Of a DNA stretch of 64,000 nucleotides, positions 13,026 through 25,574 are shown one piece after another (positions within the stretch are counted from its first letter, which is position 1; every line of letters begins with the position of its first letter). Position numbers and translations under genes: made by a program. The DNA lies in NCBI GenBank assembly GCA_018524725.1, contig JAEUWP010000115.1:62001-126000 (forward strand), given 5' to 3'. The DNA is from Podaxis mareebaensis (taxonomy: Eukaryota; Basidiomycota; Agaricomycetes; Agaricales; Agaricaceae). Below the pieces are notes generated by a model. That model saw only the letters and a list, made by a program, of their open reading frames with translations. It ran no database searches and was not told the origin of the DNA.

Positions 13026-14075
13026 ATGTCCGTCCTCTTCAAGGTCGTTCACGACCTCGCATTCTTCACCTGGGACGCCGGTCTGACCCTCGTCAACCTC
13101 GTCACTCCTAACAAACCAAAAGGCCATGTCGTACCCGAAGGGCATCCCGGCTTTGGTTCTAAATGGCCTGAATACGTTCCTCCCAAAGAAGGGGATAGTC
13201 GTTGTTCCTGCCCTGCGCTAAACGCTATGGCCAACCATGGTAAGCGCTCCTCTCCCCGTATTCTCGCCCTATCGTCGCCTCATCGTAGTTAATGGATAGG
13301 AATCCTGCCACACGATGGCAAAAACATTCAATTCAAAGAAATGGGTCGTGCCATTCGAGCGACATACAACTTTTCCTCGACTTTCTGCTACTTCGTACCA
13401 CACTACGCTGCAGAGATGTTGAAGAAGGACTATAACAAGGATACGATCGATCTTAAGGAGCTAGACTTGCACAATGGTATTGAGCATGATGCTTCTCTTG
13501 TTCGTGAGTGTACGCTTCATCTTGTGTCCTATACCCTCTATCTGGTTCTCATCTTCTTCGCCTTCGCCACCGAATATACAAACAGGAGAAGATAGCGCCC
13601 TGGAACCGGATCAAAGCAAACCTCACGTCAAGTACATCAAAGAACTCCTAGCATCCGCCTCTGGGAAAGACGAAGACGGAAACACAATTCTCACTGCAGA
13701 AGATCTCTCAAAGTTCTTATCTAAACGACGCGCTGATGCACGCCAGTATAACAAAGATTTCACGCAGAGCTTCTTTCACAAGATATTCGGGAGTACCAAG
13801 TCAGTATACCTTTTTCCTCCTTACCCATCCTCCCTCACCTTTCATGTCAACTCAACATCTACTTCACTAGCGCCTCGACAATGTTAGTCGCATTCGGCGG
13901 ACGCGTGAAAGACCTCGAAATGTGGCTCCTTGAAGAACGTTTCCCTGATGGTTGGGAAACTAAAATACGAGAGCGGTTGGGGATCACGTTTGCACAGTTC
14001 AATCTTACAGTCGCGAAAGTCGAGTTGGGGGTTAGTGAGAAGAAGTATCTTGAGGAGAAGAAGAAAGCTACCTAG
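13026..14075 (+). CDS. heme-thiolate peroxidase, copy 1
   Basis: This is a member of the chloroperoxidase/unspecific peroxygenase superfamily (Peroxidase_2), which uses a cysteine-ligated heme and peroxide to oxidise or oxygenate substrates. Exons 13026-13239, 13300-13503, 13586-13799 and 13871-14075 give 278 residues. The heme-ligand motif reads CSCPALNAMANHG, with Cys62 as the likely ligand. The family proline before the ligand cysteine is replaced by serine. The distal EHD of EHDASL is at about 133-135. There is no cleavable signal peptide. The N-terminus carries a hydrophobic stretch (LAFFTWDAGLTLVNLV), so an intracellular membrane-associated enzyme is more likely than a secreted one. The first three exons match copy 2 (15991-17126) in length exactly (214, 204, 214 nt), showing tandem duplication. 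Substrate is unknown. Fatty acids or aromatics are possible from family knowledge. Confidence 0.9.
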
Positions 14076-14902
14076 AAGAAGGTGATGGTGATGATACTGG
14101 CATTAGTGGGAGTGTGAACCGCTGAAAGAGGTTGGGAGGGAGGAGTTGACAGATGGATGGATGGATAGATGGAGCGGCGGGTTGGTATGTCGTGATGACT
14201 AGATCTGTTTTCTGAATAAGTCCCTACGCGCCGATTGGAGGATTTGTCAAGCACGTTTGTGCTTCAAGTACGAGATTTTTTTTTTGGATGTCGTGAGATG
14301 ATATGACTCTACTTATATCCCCTCCTCTCGAATTGCTAGCCTATGTACAACTGAAGGTCTGTGTCAAGTTACTTGGCTGCATGCTCATCGATATTACGTG
14401 CCGTCTTCAATGGAAATCGATGGTCCAATCACTCGGGATGGATTTTAAAGCACAAGAAATGAGGTCTTCGTTGAATGTCATCAAAATTCACTAACGACGT
14501 GCCTTTGTAGAAGCGAGGGGATTGGGTGATGGTTAGCTTTGAAACAACTGTCCGTCGCCTCCTTCCACACTGCTCACTGTGCATCCGTGGCCGAACCTAT
14601 TACGCCAAAAAAGGCCGAAGTATGCCCGTTCTACAACTATCCATCGACACACACTTTAAATGGTTAGTTCGCGATCTCCCGACTTGTCAACCCTACTATT
14701 CACTGCTTCCTCTTATCCTTAACATCGCCTTTCTGCTTTCTATGCTCTCCAGCGTCACTCTCCGATGACCCGTATCACTATCAACACCAAACAACCTCCT
14801 CATTGCTCTCGCTCTCATTGAGACGCTATTTTAACCAAGGTATTTCGCTTCATCGGTAACGTCTCCTCAAGTTGCAAATAGGAAGACAGCGAACGGACAT
14901 CT

Positions 14903-15040
14903 GTGCCTGCATGTGAACCTGAGTGCGAAGAAAACGAGAATCGGTTCCGTACAGTAGGGGAACGATATGTACGTCTGATTGGTACTCTGAAGCTTTCTCA
15001 CGAGCCTGAAATGACATTGCAAGTGTTTTTTGTGCGAGTA
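14903..15040 (+). pseudogene. possible OB-fold (RPA2-like) fragment
   Basis: A frame here reads GERYVRLIGTLKLSHEPEM followed by TLQVFFVR and a GT donor. That pattern resembles the strand-turn-strand of an RPA32-type OB fold. I could not connect it to upstream or downstream exons that complete the domain, so it is either a decayed fragment or chance similarity. The call is weak. Confidence 0.2.
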
Positions 15041-15890
15041 AGTAGATCTAATAGCTTCGAAGACGCCTATTCTCTACCCATACCCGACCCACTAGCCCCT
15101 ATAATGAGGAAATCATTCTCGGCCAGAAGTAAGATTTCTTGTCTAATTGATGCTCTTATGATCGAATCTACTCGCCAGAGACAATCATGACGTCGTTGTA
15201 CAGGTCTGCTACATATATTTCGCGGTTTCTGCAAAGAGCACACGCTAATTAAACGATGACACTCAGCTTGACGTTTAAGTTTAAAGCATAGAGCACGTGA
15301 CTGCTCGCTTCTTGAAGGAAACTCGGACAGCGAGGTAATGCATCACGTCAACCCTTGACATATAGCGCCGGTATGTTGTCCACAATCTTCTATTCCACGT
15401 CAATTCCTGCGAGGAACGTTGTCTCGTGACGAATGTATGGTCGGGGCTATGGGGGGCCGTATCTTGTCATCCATCATCGAAGTTTCCAGGAAGGCAAACC
15501 CTCCGGGAGTGTTGAGGCGAACAGAAGTATGTAAAACCATGCTAACCGAACTAGGGGGCGTGTGGTATTCATTTACTCAAACCTAAACTCAAAAACTTAG
15601 GGAAAGCTCTGTGGATCAGTCCTGTAAAAAACGATTTCCAAGATCGTTGGGTTCAACCTTTCTGTAGATTCCGTCCTGGCTTGGTTTCACGCGCCTGGAA
15701 TCAATTAACCGTTCGTTCTTCAATCTCTTTCTTCAACCTTTACATCTTACCAATCACGTACATCAGTCCATCTCTCAGGCCTTGAGGCGAAATGACCGGG
15801 GGTTCAAATCCCTTTCCTTATTTACATTAGCCCATGTTCGGATCTGCCTTCGCCCAACAAAAACGATGCGGTTATGTATAAGCAATTCAA

Positions 15891-15897
15891 TATAAAA
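15891..15897 (+). promoter_or_regulatory. TATA box, peroxidase 2
   Basis: TATAAAA lies 94-100 bp upstream of the ATG at 15991, the same arrangement as copy 1. Confidence 0.45.
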
Positions 15898-15990
15898 CCG
15901 TGATGACCTTTGAATACACCTGATCCCCATCCTATCTCCCTTCTTGCACCCAGGTTCTCCAGAGCGGAAAGGGCCCAGCCCCGTCTAACA

Positions 15991-17126
15991 ATGTTCATCC
16001 TCTTCAAGATTGTTCATGACATTGCATTCTTCACCTGGGATGTTGGTCTAAGTGTTATCAACCTAGTCACTCCCAACAGACGTGAAGGACACGTTACCCC
16101 GGAGGGGCATCCCGGCTTCGGTGGTAAATGGCCTGAATACGTTCCTCCCGGAGAGGGAGACAGTCGGTGTTCATGCCCCGCTTTGAACGCCATGGCAAAC
16201 CACGGTGGGTCCTTTCTACTTCCCGCCAGCTGTATGCCCAGCCTCATGTCTTTGCCCTTTCCTTCCATGCTTTTCTCGCCCTTGCCTTCGATGCGTAGGC
16301 ATTCTTCCCCACGACGGCAAAAACATCCAATTCAAAGAAATGGGCAGGCTTATCCGAGCAACATACAACTTCTCACCTAGCTTCTGCTATTTTGTACCCA
16401 ACTACGCCGCCAAAATGTTGGGCAAGAACTACAGCAAGGACATCTTCGACCTCTCGGAGCTTGATCTCCACAATGGTATTGAGCATGACGCCTCTCTGTG
16501 TCGTAAGTCCAGTTCTCCGGCCGTTCATATCTGCATTGATCTATTAAATGTTTGACACTCTTCCCTTTATCCACTGATAGGCGAAGACATCGCCCTAGCA
16601 CCTGACCAAGGCAAACCTCATGAAGGATATATCAAGGAACTCCTCGCGTCAGCCACGGGCAGAGATAAAGACGGCAATCCTCTTCTTACTATCAAAGACC
16701 TCTCAAAATATTCGTCCAAACGACGTGCTGATGCTCGTAGCTACAACAAGGACTTTACCCTCAGCTTCATCCACCGCATGTTCGGAAGTTCCAAGTCAGT
16801 TGACTTCGACACTTGACATCATCTGACTGATTGACCTGTGGAATGAATGCAGCTCGTCAACACTATTAACCATCTTCGGCGGGCGTATCAAAGATCTCGA
16901 GCCTATTCTCCTTGAGGAGCGCATTCCCGAGGGGTGGGAGTCGAGAATCAGGAGGCGGATGGGTTTGACGCTCTCAACCTTCAACTTCACGGTGGCTAGA
17001 GTTGAGTTCGGGATTAACGAGAAGAAATACCTCGCAGAGAAGGCTGCTATTGATACCGCCAAAGCCGCTAAAGAGGGCACATCCACCGCTAGTCCTTCCG
17101 ACAGGACGGGTTCCCCATCGACCTAG
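15991..17126 (+). CDS. heme-thiolate peroxidase, copy 2
   Basis: This is the second tandem member of the short heme-thiolate peroxidase pair. Exons 15991-16204, 16299-16502, 16581-16794 and 16853-17126 give 301 residues. It shares CSCPALNAMANHG, GILPHDGKNIQFKEMGR and LDLHNGIEHDASL with copy 1. Intron positions and phases are identical. The C-terminus is longer by some 23 residues and ends in an Ala/Ser/Thr-rich tail. Divergence is spread evenly over the protein while the heme and distal motifs are kept, so both copies look functional. Like copy 1, it has a hydrophobic N-terminus rather than a cleavable signal. The 3' end faces the 3' end of MSH4 (stop at 17284). Confidence 0.9.
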
Positions 17127-17283
17127 GCGCGCGCAGGAAGCCAATGGACGATGAGTGAATGACTTCGTAATGCCCACGTTAGGAATCTTCAACGAGAACA
17201 TCTGTACTATACTGTTGTCTCTTTGCGTAACATCACATCATATTTGGGTCATTCGTAATAGACAAGTTGTGATGACTCCGAGA

Positions 17284-20200
17284 TCAGCGCATGAAAGCTC
17301 GAATGATGTCGTCCTTGAACCTCCCAACGTACGTACGGAGATCCTCATCGGGTAGAGCCGAGTGTTCATAGGCCTGCGTGAGCTGGGTTTGAAGCTTGAG
17401 AATTCTGTAAGAAGCTGAAACGGGAGGGGGTATTGAAATGCCAGAAGTCACCCTTAATAGTGCCTTGCGGCGCTTTGCAATCCTGCTACTCTCGCTTTCT
17501 TCTTCATTCTGCGCGTTGACATTGGCAAGGTACTCAGCCACCCTCCTCGCCTCGGTGATAACGTCTTCAGGCAAATCTGCCAGTCGTGCAAGCTCTAAGC
17601 CTAAGGATAGAGTGAAGCTTCAATCCATGTGGGCCAAACTGGAGCGAAAGTAAGGCTCGATACCGTAGTGACCCAAGTCTTCCGCAGCGCCATCAACGAT
17701 TCTGCTGGAGAGATTGACTGATGTAATGCCCATAAGGGATGCAGACTGACCTGTATTGGAAGGTTAGCCCAAAGTTAGAGGCCGTTCTGCGTGTTTGCTG
17801 TAGGTTCATCGTGATCAAGGCCCGCATACATATGTAGCAGCAAGACACAGACGTGGACCGAGAGGTGGAGGCTGTTGAGTGGCAGAGTTAGGAATTTCGT
17901 TGTTTAACTTATTCGGCCGCTCACTTAACGATGGTAGGTTGACGAAAAAGTGTTGTCTTCAACTCTTTGTAGTGTCTGGAGGTTCCCTCAATCAGAGTTG
18001 CCATTGCGTTGCAGAGAAGAACCGGCGAGTTACGTCGCGAAGAATACGAATGACTGTTGCCTCTTCAGACCCTCAGAGTTCCCAAGATCGCAAAACACAA
18101 CACATACCTTAGCGGCAATCAGCGCCTCGGCAATAGCATGGGATATACCAATACCATCCCGAGGGGATGTCCCACGTCCTAGTTCATCCACAAGAACAAG
18201 GGACATTGGCGTTGCCATACCAAGAATCATAGCTGAAGTCGTCATCTCGCTCGCAAATGTGCTCAAACTCTTCTCTAAATCATCATCATTCGACAATCTC
18301 GTCAGTACAGCATCATGAAGGCTTCAATTGGGGTTAATAAGGGACTTTCTAGCGTCGAAAACGGATCACTTGCCGGAAGCTTGCATACTCAGCAGGCACG
18401 AAGGATCCACTCATTGCCATGATAGTCAAGAGTCCAATTTGTCGGAGGTATGTGCTTTTCCCTGACATACTTTCGGCCCTTATAGCAAATGATCAATGCA
18501 AGAATTGAAGAAACGCTTACTTTGGTCCTTGAATAATCTGGAAAGATGACGCGTCGTCGCAGTAAACATCGTTAGGAACGAGCGTCCCCGCAGCCTGTAC
18601 AGTCTCTAGAATTGGATGTCGTCCAGATTTGATTGCCAAGGTCCCTGTAAACTCAGGTCGGACTGAGGGTGTCAGGATCTGTGGTGCCGGATGAGGGCAT
18701 TGGAGTCACCATAATTTCGCACTGAGGGAGAAGTATGTCAATTTCGGCTATCGTAGGCTTCAACGGAAACAAAACCCACTAATCGATGCGTGAGAGAACG
18801 ACCACAGCATATCCACAAGAGCAACCTAAGTCTCTATCAGTCAGACCGATCACATGAGTATTCCAAGAGCTTACGGCCTCAGAAGCCTTATACAACACCC
18901 CAATATCAGCAACAATCTCCGCGACAAGGTCTTGGATAATTCTTAAGAATGTTTGGTTAGGTTTGATCCATCCCAAACACGATAAACCTACTTGTCACTG
19001 AGGATCAGTGTCTCGTCAAGGGCATCTTTCATTCTGGCGTTTAACTTTTTCTAGAGGCCAAAAACCATGTGAGAATCGGGAGTAGCACAGTGCAACAAAT
19101 TCCTTTACCAATTCCATACTGGAAAACAGCCACTTCCCCTTCCGTGATGACACATTGATGAATCCCTTCGGTAATTTCCCATCCGACGCGGTCTTCTTTA
19201 GGGAAAACATAAAACCACTGTCTTGATACACCAGAGTCATAGGGAGTTCATGCTCCTCAGAGAGATTCTTGTTCAGGTGATATATGTCTCCGACATTCTC
19301 CTTGTACGTCTCGCGGGCGACATCAAGTAGCTTGTTACAGTTCGCCTTCATAACAAGGTCTAGAAGGATTCAAGGACAGGGAAGAAACAGGGCTCACTCT
19401 AACTGCGTATACACGAGCATTGACGGCCCCTATACCACCCTGCCACGAACATCACGAAATGCCTTTTTTCCCTTGGTGCAAGGGTCTCACCTTGGCTGTG
19501 ATAGTTTCCTCGTTTAAATTTGCGCACACAAGCTGTTCGATCTTTGACAATCTCTCATCCGAAATCATCTGATCACAATAGTCAGCAACTGCTTTTCCTT
19601 GCAGAACGAAAGCCCACACCTCGTGAACAATCTGTAGTAACTGTGATTGACTCCCATCCAGCGCTTTTCTTAAGCGAGGGATATTCTTGACCAGATTTCG
19701 CAGATTGAGCATCTGCGACACCCTCGAAGATGCGCCCTTAGCGGTGTTTGTCGGTCGTGCTTCTGAGGAGGCCAGCTAAGCGGAATAGCCCGTCAGAGGT
19801 TAGTAACGGTAGATGTCGATTGCGATCATCAAACCGAAACAATGAGCTTGTCAAAGTCCATCTTGTTCAACAACTTCAAAGCCTCACGGACGTTGGTGAA
19901 TCTGTCTTCGTGCTGAATAAACTCTGAGGTTATGTCAGTGTCAGAATGGGCAGACAACCACAGCGACGACACCTGAGACAACGTCAAGCCTTGCCTCGAC
20001 TGCCCGATGGTCTGCAGAAACCAAGCCGACTCAGCGAGGTTTCCAGGTCAGGAAAACGAGACCTTACCGGTAATAGGCGATAAGATGTTAACCCTCAGGA
20101 GCCTCGCTCCCATCGCAGTAAACGTGTAATTCAAGACCCTGCAACCCGCATTAATACTTTGGGTAGCTGCGCCTAGTCAACGAAAGTGCTTACCCGAAAA

Positions 20201-21145
20201 GCGTATGGGAAGATTTTCGATTCATAACATTCTTCACCAGCTCCAAATTCTTCACCGTCTCCGGATCAATCATCATAGTGCCCTCAACAACGACATATCG
20301 TATTCTCAGCGAACTCGTGGCAAACCGGACATTAAGTTGGCTCTCAGCATACTTGAACAATGCGCATGCAGCCGAGAGCGCATAATACCTGATTATATGC
20401 GGATAATAATATAATGCAAATCAGTAAGGCAATGATGAGGTGGGTTTATGCGCACTTGTTCGAGGCGGCGAGTATAGTTGCAGCGCGCTCATCACCTTCC
20501 ACACACAACTGCATCACAAATTCGAGTCCTAGTACCCCGATCAGTCAGTGACAGTCAGAGAAGAGGGAAAGGACACAACAAACCTCCAGCATCATTCCAG
20601 TATTTCCTCCCAACAGGCTCAACAACCACCCCAGGAAACTCCTCCCTCACATACTCAACCAACACCGACGTACTCGTCACCGCCGCTCCCTGTCCCTGCC
20701 TCCTCCCACCACCACCGCTTCCAATAGAATTAACAAACGCGGGGTCTTGTAAAGAGAGAAACGTATCCGGCACAAGAACCACCACGGGCGGATGCAGATG
20801 CAGCTGATGCAGAGTTTTGACATACGTTGGACAATCTGCAATCTGAGCGCGTCAAACAGTCATTATATGCGCCATCCGCTACTGGGACTATGAAGACGGG
20901 AAACGACACACCTGAACAAGGATACACATCCCTGTATCTCGGTCTAAAGCAGCCATACCTACTTCCCTCGACACGCCCCGTCCTTCGAGCAACGCCACGA
21001 CATAACTTGCCTCATGGCGCGTCGAAGCCGCCGTGGTCGGTCTTCCCGTCGTGGGTCGTGACTGTGCGGTCCAGGGACGTGTTGCTCCTGTATCTAGGGC
21101 GCTGGAGAAGGAATCAGTAGTATTGGTCCGTCTGGCCGTGTGCAT
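17284..21145 (-). CDS. MSH4: MutS homolog 4 (meiotic crossover factor)
   Basis: MSH4 partners MSH5 to stabilise meiotic recombination intermediates. Twenty-three exons on the minus strand join in frame to 865 residues: 21145-20912, 20842-20584, 20528-20456, 20388-20194, 20138-20068, 20011-19973, 19923-19835, 19775-19620, 19568-19491, 19439-19398, 19345-19109, 19050-18992, 18941-18875, 18825-18780, 18721-18710, 18662-18521, 18469-18374, 18321-18108, 18053-18034, 17975-17925, 17871-17853, 17745-17664 and 17600-17284. Walker A is GPNMSGKST (about 598-606) and Walker B is [29 protein letters not shown] and [19 protein letters not shown] mark MSH4 rather than MSH5. No mismatch-reading N-terminal domain is present, as expected. 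Exon 15 is only 12 nt. The intron after exon 17 starts with GC (GCAAGT), because only that donor restores the frame. The exon 21/22 junction is the least certain. Confidence 0.93.
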
Positions 21146-21405
21146 CCAGCTTATGATGGGGGGAGGGAAGGAAGAAGAGAAGAATTGAAGGGCTGACGCG
21201 TAATTATATCAAAAAATTCGAGAAGTCAACGTGACCAATCTCCGACCCACAAATGAGTCCCCAAGTAAATAGAACCAGCCTTTTATTGCACATGCGGAGT
21301 TATGTCACAGAGAGATATACGCGTCCAAAACCTTGAATATAAAGCGAGAAGCCTAACGATGCACCGAATAGATAGCGAATCAACACATACTAATAATTAC
21401 AGTAA

Positions 21406-24059
21406 TCAAAGCGATATAATCCTCGTCCCGAACTCTGCAACGGAATAGGGAAAATCAGAGCCAGGACAGCTCATAAACATGAGTGACGTTGGAATATCGA
21501 GTTTGTGTGCTAATGCAGCAACGGACTTCGGCTCAAAGGTCCCTGGAACCAATATCTGGTAGACAGGTAAATATACGCGGGTGTCGGGGAAGAGACGCGG
21601 GCTTACTAGGTCAATGGTAAGTTCTGGGAATGCCTCATCGAGGACTGGTTGTGATGTGAGTCAGAATATAATAGTAACAAACGTAAAAACGCACTTTTAG
21701 CATTGGCTTCTAGTTCTGAGGGAGCTCCTTTTTCTTCATCGTGGAAATGTACAATCTTGAGACACGACGTTTCCTCATTTTTTCGTACGTAGAGAATCAT
21801 CCGGAACAGCTGATTTATCTGCAAACATATCAGCTTGTGACCTCAGAGAGAGAACACCGAATGAAGTCGGCACCTCGTCGCTCTTTACCAAGATGCATAT
21901 CGGTTGCCTCTTTAGTCGTTGGATAGCCTTGACAAGCAAAAGTCCCCAATGACTCGTCCTCTTCCATTGATGTAGAAACGGGTATTGATCATAAGTCCAA
22001 TACAAGCATCGCAGGAGATGTGACTTGTTTTGTGTTAAATAGAACAGGAAAGCAATTCCAATGAAGTATGCGGCAAAGTATCTGAGTGAAAGTTAGTCGA
22101 GATTGTAAGGATGAACGAAGGGCGAACTTGCCCAGATATCTTGGGATCGACCACGATATTACCCGCGATAGCTGCAAGGACGATGATAAAGGCGAAGAGG
22201 AGTGTTACTAGTGACGTTCGTCTATCGCGTCGCAGACGATTGCGGTTGTATTTCAGCAAGAGGAGAGAAAGAGGGAACAGTGTCATCACAGTTAACCACA
22301 CCAAAGTAAACCTAGGGTGGGAATGATCAGTGACCAATCCAAGGGTAGATTGGGTTATGCATACATTTGAGATACGACATCAAGGCGTCCACCAGCGGTC
22401 GCATAAAGCAACCCGCAAAACGCGGCGAACGAGAGAATAGACGCAAAGGGCGCCCCGGTAGTAGGCAAAACCTTGAGATAGACCGTCGGGATCGCTCTAT
22501 CCTGAGCGAGTCGCCCAAAAAGCTCGCACGCTGATAAGATACCTATCCAGTCTTCAGCCGGCGCTTTCGGAGATGTAAATGAATGAATCACATACCCGTA
22601 AGAACGCCACCACATAGAACCACGACGGCATCGACCACAATCCATGTGCGCAGCCATCGCCCGGCAGCCTATCCAAAGCCAAGAATATGAGTTATTTTTG
22701 GAAACAGCATCCGAGACAAGAATGGCTCAGACCGTAAGACTAAGAACACTCAAAACATTGGCTCCGGCGAGGATGACGTCCAGGGGAACAGTCGCCAATA
22801 TAAGGAGCATCATAGTGCTATTCAGGACAATTGCGGGGAGATGCAGATTCCGTAACACGAGAGGAAACTGCTTGTCTTTGATACGCGCGATATACGCTGG
22901 CGTACCTAGTCAGGAAGGTTGTGATAAGAGGGCTAATCCATCATGAGAGGTCTGAAAGCGAACAAGCGTACATTCAAATCCGGTCAACCCGAGCATCCCC
23001 AAGGAGACTCCATAATAGAGCTGTTTCAGGATCTGTGCAGGGCTTGTACCGCCACGCGCCAGCCCAGCGGCCCAGTTTTCCAGAAGCTGAGCATTACCAA
23101 CACGACCCCAATGAACAGCTGCAAAAATCATGAGGATGAGCATCGTGATAATCTAGAGTGGTGACGTCAGAAGTCTACGATACTAAGTTTCTAGTTCTGA
23201 TGAGTGGGCGTACGTGAACCGAGAGGACAACCAAGGCGATCCTTGCGCTCTCCCGTATCCCGCTGAGGCTGACGCAGATGAAGATAAAGAGTACAATAAC
23301 TGCACCGACCCACGAGGGGAATGGCAAATCAACTTCACCAGCAAGGTAAGTCGAAGCGGTGGCAGCAGAGACGACTGAGGTCGAGGCGAAGTCCAATAAT
23401 AACAAGGCAGCAGAGACGAGGGCCAGAGGTTTGGAAGCAACATTTAGACTAGAGGGTCTAATCAAGCTCCGAGAAATAATTATAGACAGAAGGCTCACAG
23501 GTAGGTGTACGGCGCACCGCTTATGGGAAGCGCAGATGCGAGTTCTTCCATAATTGGCCTCCAGAGGAAGAGGACGAGCGCCGCGGTAGTTAACGTGATA
23601 GGGGAACTAGAAGTGTCAAACTCATTATAAAGTTAATGAACTGGGACAAGCTCACTATACACCACCCGCCACAACCACGACTGGAAGAGCATAAAATACG
23701 CTCCCAAGAACGGCATTGCCAGCGAGTGCGCTGGCGGTCCATTGGCCAAGGACCTTGCCTTTCTTGACTGACTCCATTTCGGTGTCACCGACGGCAGCAT
23801 CCTCTTCTGTAAGGGAGAGACGCATCATAGAACCCCATCCAGCAAACTCGAAGGCATTGGGTAGGTGTATAAACCTAGAGGGCATGTAGGTAGATTTGAG
23901 GGCGTTTGGCCTGGGTTTCCTCTGGCGACGATATATAATGTCGTATTGGGAAGATTCGAAAGAAGGAGGGGCGTCATCATCGGGTTGAGCCTGACCGAAC
24001 GAAGTGGGCGGAGGACTGATAGCGATGAAATCTATGTGACATTGTGAGGGATTATCCAT
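21406..24059 (-). CDS. APC-family amino acid permease with C-terminal extension
   Basis: This is a multi-spanning transporter of the amino acid/polyamine/organocation superfamily. Exons on the minus strand are 24059-23656, 23606-23499, 23448-23214, 23152-22972, 22905-22733, 22668-22596, 22542-22365, 22311-22132, 22081-21874, 21818-21695, 21644-21607 and 21555-21406, for 683 residues. The first membrane region leads into RPIMEELASALPISGAPYTY, the consensus unwound-helix segment of such permeases. LDFASTSVVSAATASTYL and GMLGLTGFE are further transporter segments. After the last helices a cytosolic domain of about 160 residues follows, ending near LVPGTFEPKSVAALAHKLD. It is reminiscent of the regulatory tail of bacterial YfnA-like carriers. 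The intron after exon 8 begins with GC (GCAAGT). Substrate is unknown. It is head to head with the YIP1-family gene, 408 bp apart. Confidence 0.85.
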
Positions 24060-24467
24060 TGTTCTGGAAGCCTGTTGGAGCTAGCTGAATGGGGAGCGGT
24101 TGAAGGGATATTGTCCAAAGACGCAATAAAACGCGCAGAGGCAAAAACCACGCGTTGGGTTGGTGATGGCAGATTCAGGAAAAGAATAGCGAATGCGGTG
24201 ATGACGGTTCGAAAACAAGGGAAATGGAAATCAACAAATATACACCGAGGACGCCCGGAGACAGCACTGGGTGAGATCTTTGATATTAGAAGCAGGAAAG
24301 ACATATTTCTTGTTCCATTGGACTTGTGGACTGAGGCGCGAAATGAGCGAATGAAATATCTATGAAATATCTATTGCTAAGTCTGTTCATCACCGCTTTC
24401 CAAGTTTCCGGGGTCTTCGACACTGTCACCTGCTCAACCCACGTCACATCTCACTGCACCCACCACC

Positions 24468-25574
24468 ATGGCCTATGTCCAAGTCGAAGCTGATGATGTG
24501 AGCCTTCCAGTTTTCTCTATGACCGATCTAACCCTCCCTAGCGACTAGAAGAAGGCCCCGAAGGCCTCCAATTCAAAAGTCTGTTTGCCTCCACATCAAC
24601 TACACATGTCTACTCACTCCCTGCGCAGCATTCTTGCCCTCCAACAGCCAAGCCCCAAGCACCGGTGTAGGAAATACCGATAGAGGTTGGCGTATTTCAC
24701 GCTTCCCGATTCCTCCACTCACAACCTTCTAGGGTACCTGCGGGACCAGACCACGCAGAGTAAAGGGGGAGGTGGTTTCTGGACCCTCGATTACTACCAA
24801 CAGTACTTCGATGTCGACACACGGACCGTGCTCAAACGATGCTACACGACCCTCATCCCTACCGAAGCGCGCGCATATGTTTCTATGCACCTCAACCCGC
24901 CTGACATGTACGGGCCCTTCTGGACCCTCACCACCCTCGCCTTTGCTCTCTTCCTCTCCTCTTCTCTTGCCGCATCGATATCCGCTTATCTCTCAGAAGC
25001 CGCCGAATACGATTATGACTTCCGCTTGTTGAGCATGGCTGTATCCATTGTCTACGCGTATGGACTAGCCCTGCCGGTTATGCTCTGGCTTGCCTTGCGC
25101 TATCTTGGAGTTGGGGAATGGAGTATCGTCGAAGCTATGGCAGTCTGGGGATACGCCCAGTTCGTTTGGATACCCGTCTCAGTGCGTTTCGAATCTCCAC
25201 CCCTGTTCGTCGACCTGGGTTTGACCACACACTTCAGGTGCTCTGTGTGATTCCCGTCCCTATAGTGCGTTGGGCTCTTGTAGGAATTGCATTTGGTCTT
25301 TCAGGCTGGTTCCTCGGGTCCAACATTTATCCAGTCCTTGCTTCTGTACGTGATGACAACCTTCGAACAATGGATTCATCTAATCCCCTTCGCATAGGCT
25401 GAAGCGAAGGCAACGCGCCTCCTCATTATCATCGTCGCCGCCCTTCACTTTGGCCTCGCCCTTACCTTCAAGGTCCTCTTCTTTAGCTACTATGTGGTGG
25501 ACAAAATTGGAGCGGATGTTCCCCTTCCTGGGGGAGATATACCAAGCCCAGGGGGCAGCACAACAACATCATAA
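24468..25574 (+). CDS. YIP1-family Golgi membrane protein
   Basis: This belongs to the Yip1/YIPF family, small five-span membrane proteins of ER-Golgi transport that bind Rab GTPases. Six exons, 24468-24497, 24542-24578, 24629-24685, 24733-25181, 25238-25345 and 25398-25574, give 285 residues. The diagnostic cytosolic block is FWTLDYYQQYFDVDT, followed by DMYGPFWTLTTLAFALF at the first helix. Four more hydrophobic segments follow, and the end is hydrophilic (GGDIPSPGGSTTTS). The N-terminal exons are very short. I placed them by phase, because the long open frame alone would start with a spurious Met inside an intron. The best match in type is the Yip5/YIPF1-2 branch, but I cannot be sure of the subgroup. 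Confidence 0.85.

Larger units (their letters stand above)
14076..15990. other. spacer between the peroxidase pair
   Basis: About 1.9 kb separates the tandem copies. It contains the possible OB-fold fragment described separately and a TATA-like box at 15891. Otherwise there are only short frames without motifs. A stretch near 15790-15815 resembles a tRNA T-arm but has no matching acceptor or anticodon arm. Confidence 0.45.

Noticed and set aside
15785..15820. tRNA gene suggested by a GGTTCAAATCC T-loop
   Set aside because: No matching acceptor stem, D-arm or anticodon arm exists at any tRNA or Ser/Leu-tRNA distance.
17284..21145. MSH5 or a mismatch-repair MSH2/3/6 instead of MSH4
   Set aside because: The [18 protein letters not shown] and [14 protein letters not shown] blocks and the lack of the mismatch-reading N-terminal domain fit MSH4.
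24687..24732. Translation start at the beginning of the long YIP1 frame
   Set aside because: That segment is better read as an intron (gttggc...ttctag). With it removed, three small upstream exons join in phase to a proper ATG at 24468.
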